From contig NC_030856.1 of assembly GCF_000208745.1 (NCBI RefSeq), positions 7,615,965 through 7,679,964 on the forward strand: a stretch of 64,000 bases of DNA. Direction: 5' to 3'. Source of the stretch: Theobroma cacao (Eukaryota > Streptophyta > Magnoliopsida > Malvales > Malvaceae). Both the position numbers and the translations under genes were made by a program. The notes beneath the pieces were generated by a model that made no database searches, was not told the origin of the DNA, and worked only from the letters and a program-made list of their open reading frames with translations. Positions 55,804 to 64,000 of the stretch are shown here, one piece after another (positions within the stretch are counted from its first letter, which is position 1; every line of letters begins with the position of its first letter).

Positions 55804-58020
55804 AATTATAAAGTAGTGCTTAATTACTATTACCTTCTTTCATTTTAACAAGATGGAAGGTCCAGCACTGACAAGTTTTAACAAATGTTCTCAGGTTGGA
55901 TGTGTTCCAATTAAGGATCAATACTCCCAAGGGAAGATAATTTGTTCACTGAGACAATGCCAAAAATAGGATTTTGACAAGAAGGTGAGTTTTCAAGCCC
56001 TGTGTGGTATGGGTTCTACCATTCTATATATTGCGGTGGACTTTCTCATATATATTCTCGTAGCTTTTGTTAGTCAATAATTTCAGTTGTATTGGGCTTA
56101 TCCTATTTGCTTATAGATGATTTTCATGTAATTTTGTTGAGATTATGTATGTATTTTCAACATGATATATATCTTCAACTATCCTATATATAACTCCATG
56201 CATTCTCACACTTAGTTGGGTTGTTTATAACCATTTGCAACTTTTCTTGAGCACATTATATCATCAATGTTAATGCTTTAAGTCTCTTGATGCTCACTGT
56301 AGAAGAAGAAAAAATGTTTTGACAGTTAAGGAACACTGTTGTCCTTCAAATTGGACTCATTAATTTCTCAAATTGCTTTAGCATACCTTTTCTTCCAAGA
56401 AAACAATCTTTTGCAGTCAAATTACCCACATAGTTCACAGAAAAGAATCTTATTAAAGCTTTGGAATCGATTATGAAGCTGTTCCAAATTTTCTAGGCAT
56501 TTTCTAGAGCAGAATAACTCACATTTCTTGAAATTAAAATTTAAGGATCCGGAAGAACTTCGGCAAGCTGAGAAGGTGCTTGAAAAGTGTTTAGCAAGAA
56601 TACATACAAAACATTGAATCAGCACCCCAAATCACCCCAATAAATCAAAATGACAATCCAAAATAGTAATTCTTTTTCCCTTTAAATTAAAGATCCGACA
56701 AAAAAACAAGTAGGGTAAAAAGCTCTCAATCATGTAAAACTGTGTTAACTAATTGTTAAATAACAGAAATGATTGACTGATGATAATTTTATTCAATCAT
56801 ATTCTACAGGCAATCTTATGCTTATAATTTCTCTCTTAATTTCCAAGTGGACTTGTAAAATATTAAGACTAATTCACAATGACAAATTTACTAGCAGCAT
56901 CAGTGGACAACAACAGAGGAGAGGATTGATGAGAAAGAAGTTGTTGCCAAGCTGAAGAAATTCAAAATTAAATTCTTGAACAATGTTGAGCCGGTTGAAT
57001 TGATGAATAAACCACCGCACAAATTTTGCTCATGTTTTCCAAAAATAAAGCTATTTGTCCTTCGAAAACTGTATTAATAAACTCAAATTTTCCTTATTAT
57101 TCCAAAAAATAAAGTTTCAGGACAACCTTTTAGTTATATTTTTCTCCTTTTCAAGTGATCACTTGCTTGTGCAAATTTCATTTGCATTAACAAATTGATA
57201 ATAACAGGTAACTAGAGATTAAAGGAACGAAATTTTGCAAATTATATGAAAGACTGGCTTACATGACTGTTGCTTTCTTCTGGTAAGGCCTAAAGTTGGA
57301 TGATTGCCACGCAAAGACTCATTAACAGAACCATCAATTAGGAAATGGAGAAATATTTGGTTTCAAACCATATCTATGGCAGGATTACCCGCCATAGTAA
57401 ATAAAAAATTTCATAAAAAAAAACAAACAATGATAGGTGTATGTCTCTGAATTATAAAATTTTGGGTGTAAGATGATATTGTTTTCCTACCCCATCCAGC
57501 CCCCACCATTTTTCTTGATGTTTATTGGCTTTTACATTAGGCTTGTGGGTACTAACTTCATTATCAGTATTTAAAAGGCCAATAAATTAGGGTCCCCTGA
57601 CTTAAGGATAAGGTGCATTTAAGTATTGTCTTTGCAAAATTCCCAGGTTCACATACTTCAGCAAACTTAGTCTCATTACTAAATGAGTGAATAATAATCA
57701 AGGGCGAAATAGAAGACAAAGATTTAAAATCAACAAAAATATCTGATAAAGAAAGTCTTGAAAAGAATATAAACAGCTTCCATATGTCTTCCATTGACAG
57801 TTTATTTCTTCACTCTTTGTCCCTTCCTTCATTGCCCCTCTACATTGTTTTGATAAAGGATTGCTAAATGAATTCCAATTTCTTAACATTTATACATCAT
57901 ACACAAGTGTGAACACTTGAACAAAGGAAGAAGCATTCATGACAAGTTTATTAGACTTTATGGCTAATAGAGAAGTGTAAGCACTGGACCAATTTTTGAA
58001 ATAGCAGGAAGGTTGTACAG
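55804..58020. repeat. Downstream region of RLP2b
   Basis: It matches 34867-37150 with small gaps, including the block at 56510-56640 and the spacer-like part after 57400. The match ends at ctctgctataat near 58037. It is non-coding. Confidence 0.7.
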
Positions 58021-58037
58021 ATTTTCCTCTGCTATAA

Positions 58038-58321
58038 TCACACATGGCAGAAGGAAACTAAAACTCGATTCAACTGATCCGATGAAAATTGATAATATGT
58101 ATTTTGGACCGTGAACTGAATAAAAAGTTACTTTAATTGTCGAAATCCGAGACAGTGAGGGTTCATATCCGGCACATATTATTTCTTGTCCCCAACTTAA
58201 TAATTGTCAATTTTCTCAAAAGGTCCAAATCTTGATGAAGAATGAACAATTAACACTATTTACACCAAACCAAATTGTTCTGTTTTTCATTTTTTCTTAA
58301 TTTGCCTCACCCAGACATCCT
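58038..58321. other. Unmatched stretch before the hAT element
   Basis: From cacatggcagaagg the DNA no longer follows unit 1. Its last part, tttttcttaatttgcctcac, resembles the DNA just before the RLP2b start codon (ttctttctta ctttgcctca), so it may be the leader of a further RLP2 copy. No gene is seen. Confidence 0.4.
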
Positions 58322-58996
58322 CAGGGATGGATTCAGAAATTTTTTTTGAGTGGTGTCAACAAGATAATAATCAATAATTGGACAAATTTCTATTCATTGA
58401 TTAAAATTAAATATAAGCATCCACAAACCATATAAAGTTAAATACCAAAATTAAATAACCAAATAATATATCTACAAAATAAATAAAAAAGGCTCATAAT
58501 TTCAAGATATTATTTGACATGCAATACTATTTTCTATGAGTTATATTCTGTTTAGGTCACAAACTATCAAATTAATCAAAAAATATTTTAACACAAAGTA
58601 TTTAAAAACTTAATTTACATTGAAAATTACTAAATAAGTTGTTTTAAGAAAGTGAAAAATGCAGCCAAGGACAGAGGAAAAGAAACCTCACTACAAGTCT
58701 CAAAAGTAGGGCTGAAATTTTTGGGAGGGAGAGGAAGACTAATTTGGGTTTTGACTCTTTTAATAAAATCGTAAATTATAGAGGAAATCTTTTTTATCAT
58801 TTAGTATTTAAATATTAGAGTATAAATTAGTTTTTGATAAATTTACTTAGAGTCTTTGACCCCACTCCTTACAAAATTATAAAAAAAAATGAGTTCATTT
58901 GTATCAACAACAATATTAAACTCTAAATAAGTAATATGCTTGTACAGATTTTTAGCAATAGATGACACCACTCCTAGAAGGTTGGGTCAGCCCATG
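58322..58996. mobile_element. Non-autonomous hAT-like element, ~675 bp
   Basis: The ends are imperfect inverted repeats: CAGGGATGGATTCAG ... GAGTGGTGTCA on the left, and TGACACCACTC ... GGGTCAGCCCATG on the right. The 8-bp flanks are gacatcct and ttcatcct, six of eight the same, which fits a hAT target duplication. The inside is AT-rich without coding sequence. It appears to have inserted at the start of an RLP2-like gene. Confidence 0.6.
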
Positions 58997-59034
58997 TTCA
59001 TCCTCCCTGTTATCATTGTGGTGCTGTTGCATAA
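58997..59034 (+). pseudogene. RLP2-like signal-peptide fragment
   Basis: Gapless similarity to RLP2 exon 1: ttcatcctccctgttatcat then tgtggtgctgttg, against ttcctcctctctatcatggt then tgtggtgctattg. The protein reading is FILPVIIVVLLHN against FLLSIMVVVLLSN. The rest of the gene is gone; a copia-like LTR follows. The match is short, so the call rests also on the leader similarity left of the hAT element. Confidence 0.45.
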
Positions 59035-59969
59035 TGTTTTTGTTGCAATATTTTCAAAATTATGTCTTTTAATATGAAAAGTTGTAAATGAAAAGTTATG
59101 TTTTTTCATATAAAAAGTTGTGACCATTCGAAAGCCACATCAATAGAAAGGTTATTGTCATATAGTGTGACATATTGTGACTATTGGATTGTAGGCGATT
59201 TTCATATGAATAGTTATGTCTCTTGCTAAAATAAAATGTTGAAAAAATACCTCTAAATCCAGAGGTTATGAAAAGTTATATTTTCATAGTTCAAAAGTTT
59301 GGATATGAAAAGTTATATTTTGATATTGTAGCTAAAAAGTTATATCTTATGGAATGAATTGTCCTTCATAAAGTAATTATTAGAATAATACCTTTATCTA
59401 AGAATTGTATCTTGCAACATGCAGAGGTGTTTTAAGGCATAAAGGTACCTTAATGAAAAAGTTGTGTCCTTAAAAAAGATTCACTTGTAAGTCTATATAA
59501 AAGACTTGCTGCCAACCATTTTGACACATCAAAAATAAACAAGACAAGCAAAAAATAAGAGCAAGAGCAACGTTATGTTTTGATTAAAATTCAAGAAAAA
59601 AACATAAACACTTGAGCTCCCATCATCTTCAGAAAGAGTCCAAATTCCTTATAATCTACTTGCTGCAAAAAGTATACTCTACGTCCAAACAGTTTTGAGA
59701 CCCTCGAGTCTGTCTAGCCATCTATTCTCGTAAAGTGCAAGACAAAGTTAGATGTTGACTTCATTGTATCCAAAGGCTATTCGCATAATTTTCTTTTGTA
59801 TACCGAGTGGTGAAGGTGAAATAAGTTGTAAAGATAACGTCTATTAAAGGAAAAGCTTGAAGTCAATTTTCCTAATTCCCTTTGAATTCCAACTAAACCC
59901 AACATACAATAATAATTTTAAAACTTATTTTTTGTGCGATTGGAATTCAAAATAACTTCACTAAAAGAG
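59035..59969 (+). mobile_element. Ty1/copia-type LTR and leader (fragment)
   Basis: This region precedes a copia-type gag start. It contains tgttgaaaaaatac (59238, a usual copia LTR start; the alternative start is 59035), TATA-like gtctatataaaagac (59503), and a leader ending aagagATGG. The limits of the LTR are uncertain, and I found no clear primer binding site. Confidence 0.45.
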
Positions 59970-60094
59970 ATGGCTACCAACATTGTCAAGTTAGACCACT
60001 TTGAAAGATGAAACTTTATTCAGTGGTAGCAAAAGATGTACTTCCTCCTTACAACTCTCAAGGTTGCTTATGTTCTAGGCACACCAAGATCTAC
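59970..60094 (+). pseudogene. Ty1/copia gag N-terminal fragment
   Basis: The start MATNIVKLDHFE and the later MYFLLTTLKVAYVL are typical of copia gag proteins in plants. Two in-frame stops lie between (after FER and after FIQW). The sequence then changes abruptly into gypsy pol at about 60095. Gag would form the particle; this is a dead fragment. Confidence 0.7.
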
Positions 60095-62657
60095 CTGACG
60101 GTTTACCACCCATGAGGAATATTCAGCACCATATTGATCTAATTCCTGGTGCTAGTTTGCAAAACTTGCCTCATTATAGGATAAGTCCAAAGGAGAGTGA
60201 AATTCTCAAAGAGAAAGTAAAGGAATTACTGCGTAAAGGACATATCCAAGAGAGCATGAGTCCATGTGCAATTCCCGCCTTACTAACCCCAAAGAAAGAT
60301 GGGAGTTGGAGGATATGTGTGGATAGCCAAGCCATCAACAAGATTATTGTTGGATACAAGTTTCCAATTCCTAGGCTAGATGACATGCTTGGTAGGTTAC
60401 ATGAGTCTAAGATGTTTACAAAAATTGATCTTCGTAGTGGATACCACCAGATTTAAATTAAACTTGGGGATGAATGGAAAATAGCTTTCAAAACGAATGA
60501 AAAATCATATGAGTGGCTCGTAATGCCATTTGGGTTGACCAATGAGCCTAGTACTTTTATGCGATTGATGAATCAGGTACTGAAACCTTTTATTGGAAAA
60601 TTTGTTGTGGTTCATTTTGATGATATCTTGATTTATAATCGATCAAAAGAAAAGCATCTTTTGCATTTGCTCGAGGTATTAACGTTCTTACAGGAAAATA
60701 AGTTGTATGTGAATTTGAAGAACTACAGCTTCTTAACAAATAAGCTATTATTCCTAGGCTACATAGTTAGTGCAGATGGAATTCAAGTGGATGAAGAGAA
60801 GATTCAAGCTATTAGAGAATGGCCAACCCCAAAAACAACAACAAAAGTCAAAAGTTTTCATGGGTGGGTGACATTTTATGGTCATTTTATCAAAAATTTC
60901 AGTAGTATTGCAGCATCTATTACAGAGTGCCTAAAGAATGGGAAGTTTCAATGGAACAAGGAAGCTGCAACTAGTTTTGCGGTGCTAAAGGAGAAGTTAA
61001 GTATAACTCCCATTTTAGCATTGCCAGATTTTGATACATTATTTGAAGTTGAATGTGACGTTAGTGGTGTGGGGATAGAAGCTGTTCTTTTACAAAAGAA
61101 TAAACCAATAGCTTACTTTAATGAAAAGCTTAGTGACGCGAGATGTAAGCGGACCACGTATGATAAAGAATTTTATTCTGTTGTGCATGCTTTGAAGAAT
61201 TGGGAGCATTATTTGGTCAGGGCAAGAATTTGTTCTGTACTTAGATCATGAGGCATTAAAGTACTTGAATAGCCATAAGCAAATCAATAAAGACATGCAT
61301 GCCAGGTGGTCTCAGTTTCTCTAGAAGTTTCCTTTTAAGTTGAGGCATAAGGCGAGAGCACAGAATAAAGTAGCAAATACATTGAGTAGACATGCAAATT
61401 CGATGATGACTATGTGACAAGAAGTTGCGGGTTTTGATACAATTAGGGAATTATATCATACAGATGAGGATTTTCAAAATACATGGGAAAAGTGTATCAC
61501 AAATCAGCTCGTTGAGGACTTTTACAATCATGATGGTTTTCTAATGCTAGGTAACTAGTGTTGCATTCCTAAAACTTCATTAAGAGAAAAGTTGATTAGA
61601 GACTTGCACGGTGGAGGTCTTGCTGGTCATTTAGGTCGTGATAAGACGATTGTTGCTGTTGGAGAAAGATATTATTGGCCACATTTAAGAAAGGATGTAA
61701 TAAGATTTGTGCAGCGATGTTACATATGCCAAATCGTAAAAGGACAATACCAAAATACTGGTTTGTATATGCCTTTACCTGTTACAGAAAACATTTGGGA
61801 AGATTTATCCATGGATTTTGTGCTTGGATTACCTGGAACACAAAGAGGCATGGATTCTGCTTTTGTTGTTGTTGATAGGTTTTCTAAGATGGCACATTTT
61901 ATCCCTTGCAAGAAGACTTCAAATGCAAGCAAAATAGCCAAATTATTTTTCAAGGAGGTTGTTCGTCTAAATGGTGTGCCTAAAACCATCACTTCAGATC
62001 GAGACAGCAAGTTTCTTGGCCATATTTGGAGGACTGTGTGGAAGATGTTTAATTTATCCTTGAATTATAGTAGCACAGCTCATTTACAAACTAATGGTCA
62101 AACTGAATCAGTAAATAAAACCCTTGGTAATTTTATTCGTAGTATTTATGGAGACAGACTAAAGCATTGGGATTTTTCATTGACATAAGCGGAGTTTGCT
62201 TATAATAGTGTTGTTCACAATGCCACAAGAAAATTACCAATTTTTATTATGTACACAAAGTCGCCACAACATGCTTTTGACTTGATCAAGTTACCTAAAG
62301 TTCCTAGATTTAGTGTAGCTACTGAAAATATGGCTAATCAGTGGCAAGATGTTCAAGCAGAGGTAAAACAAAAATTAGAGCCAGCTAATGCCACATACAA
62401 GAGAGCTATAGACCAACATCGCAGAAAATAGATTTTTGAAGTACGAGATCAGGTGATGGTGTTTCTACGAAAGGAAAGGTTTCCAGTGGGAACTTATAGT
62501 AAGTTGCAACCTAAGAAGCATGGACCATACCAAATTTTGAAGAAGATTAATGACAATGCATATGTTATGGATATGCCAGACACAATGAGAATTTCTAAGA
62601 CATTTAATGTGGCGATATTTACCCATTTCATTCATCAGATGAACCCTTATATTTAGA
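60095..62657 (+). pseudogene. Ty3/gypsy (chromovirus, CRM-like) pol, broken
   Basis: Order: reverse transcriptase ([46 protein letters not shown], and [11 protein letters not shown] where YFDD is usual), RNase H ([32 protein letters not shown]), integrase (HHCC part at 61600-61740, [30 protein letters not shown]) and a tail with [15 protein letters not shown]. Stops occur at 60457, 61331, 61417, 61556, 62187 and 62429, with a frame change near 61225. Gag and protease are missing. The tail resembles CRM-type elements; a classical chromodomain is not seen. Confidence 0.85.
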
Positions 62658-62702
62658 TGTACCAGTAAACTCGAGGTCGAGTTTTTCTCAAGTGGAGGGG
62701 CA

Positions 62703-63090
62703 TGACATAGATAGTCTAATAATTTAACAAGTAATTTTAATATTTTTCTTATTTACTATTTAGTATTTAGGGTTTTCCTTTTATTTCATTTTACTTGGAC
62801 GACAAGTAAATATGGGCTTAGGAATTTACGTTTGTACTCCAAGGAAGCCTAAGGTAGAATACTTCCTTATTTTAATTTACTTTATTTGCACTTCAAGTTT
62901 AGGTTAAGTAGGATTAGACTATTATAAATAGCACATTTAGGCTTAGTTTTTAGACAACTTAACTTATTTTCTTTGAATTATTGAATAATATTCTATTTTT
63001 CTCAAATTTTGAGTGTAAGTTTCTGTGTTGGAAACTTGGTTATCTATCTTAAAGGCTTTGTCAAGTGCAAGCCTTTGTTTTTCACACTAA
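62703..63090 (+). mobile_element. 3' LTR of the gypsy element
   Basis: After the purine-rich aagtggaggggca the LTR starts TGACATAGATAG. It contains actattataaatagcac (TATA-like, near 62919) and probably ends at ttttcaca (63086). No 5' LTR partner was found, in line with the 5' truncation. Confidence 0.6.
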
Positions 63091-63100
63091 CTTGCTGCGT

Positions 63101-64000
63101 CACTCTCTCAATCATAAACCTACGGATGAAAGACTTTCATGGCAAAATCCCCGATAACTTTGTTAAGAGTAATATTTTGGCATATCTTGACCTTAGTGAC
63201 AACCAATTGGAAGGGTTACTACCACGATCCTTAATTAACTATACCTTTTTTAGAATTTTAGATTTGGCAAATAACTAGTTCAGAGATACCTTTCCCCATT
63301 GGTTAGGTGTACTTTCAATGCAGCAAGTTCTTATCCTTATGTTTAATAGATTTCATGGTCCCCTGGATGACTCGATAGTTACACCTTCTTTTCAGTCATT
63401 GCGAATAATCGATCTCTCTCAAAATGAGTTTAGTGGCCTCTTGCCAACAAATTTCTTCCAAAATCTACATGCTATGAAATTTACCCGAAAAGGTAATCTT
63501 GCAGACGTACTCACAAGAATTCGTTATGAAAGTCCAATCGATAAAGACGATCAAACTTCTGTCAATGTGAGATTTAAAAGGTTAGAGATGAAGCTAGAGC
63601 TGGCAAAAACATTACTCATTTTCTTTGCCATAGATTTTTCAAACAATCGATTCTTTGGAAAAATCCTTGGGGTTATTGGAGAGCTTTGCTCATTGCGATT
63701 GCTCAGCCTCTCTCACAGCATCTTAACCGGTCATATCCCATCATCGTTGGGGAACTTGGTAGTGCTTGAATCATTAGATCTCTCATCAAACAAGCTTGCC
63801 AACAGAATTCCTTCCCAAATGACAAACTTGACATTTCTTGAAGTGCTAAATGTTTCGAAAAATAATCTTGCGGGACCCATTCCCCATGGGAAGCAATTTG
63901 ACACTTTTGATAATGATTCCTTTAGTGGCAACATGGGATTGTGTGGCTTGCCATTGTCAAAGCAATGCGGTAACGATGAGAGATCAAAATCTCCTGCACT
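63101..64000 (+). pseudogene. RLP1c: 3' part of a third RLP1 copy, runs off the window
   Basis: It matches RLP1a from LSTINLRMNDFHGK onward (about residue 461) up to the C-terminal cap (MGLCGLPLSKQCGNDERSKS). The frame is kept, but AAA is TAG at 63276-63278. The 5' half is absent and the gypsy LTR stands in its place. It keeps CGLPLS. The transmembrane part lies beyond the window. The 5' loss and the stop make it a pseudogene. Confidence 0.9.

Noticed and set aside
58130..58175. tRNA-like phrase gggttcatatccggc
   Set aside because: No acceptor stem or anticodon arm can be formed around it.

Overview
The window is nuclear DNA of a flowering plant, most likely a eudicot; I cannot name the species. 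The evidence is AT-rich intergenic DNA, Ty3/gypsy and Ty1/copia retrotransposons, hAT transposon relics, spliceosomal introns, and a cluster of leucine-rich-repeat receptor-like protein (RLP) genes of the Cf-9/Hcr type. All RLP genes lie on the + strand.

Layout. (1) 1-14929 is most of a large Ogre/Tat-type gypsy element on the - strand. It has LTRs over 3 kb, an extra ORF1 upstream of gag, a dual RNase H and an Arg-tRNA-like primer site; every ORF is broken. The left LTR is cut by the window edge. (2) 14930-39265 is duplication unit 1: a relic of an LRR-kinase-like N-terminus, a hAT transposase relic, intact single-exon RLP1a (18393-20867), a roughly 9 kb spacer built from composite repeats with two arrays of ~176-bp monomers, five-exon RLP2a (30165-34866), and a 3'-only RLP2 fragment. 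(3) 39268-58020 is unit 2, in the same order: a truncated Ogre-type LTR, the hAT relic, RLP1b (dead by three lesions), a shorter spacer, and RLP2b (51700-55803). (4) 58020-63100 is a pile of transposons (hAT, copia fragment, gypsy pol, LTR) where a further RLP2 copy seems to begin. (5) From 63101 the 3' part of a third RLP1 copy runs off the window.

Main result. The RLP2 genes look broken in a plain ORF view. Joining exons at GT-AG sites, all in phase 1 inside the LRR glycine codon, gives one open frame of 835 codons in both copies with identical exon lengths (631, 219, 291, 72, 1295 nt). The first intron is only 74 nt and is itself a recognisable former LRR-coding segment that carries a frameshift. 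Both copies share it, so a coding repeat appears to have become an intron before the duplication.

Function. The RLPs are predicted plasma-membrane receptors with an extracellular LRR domain, an island domain, one transmembrane helix and a short basic tail without a kinase. Such proteins usually signal with SOBIR1/BAK1-type co-receptor kinases in pathogen or damage sensing. No kinase gene is seen here. The cluster shows birth-and-death evolution: RLP1a, RLP2a and RLP2b could be functional, while RLP1b, RLP1c and RLP2c are decayed.
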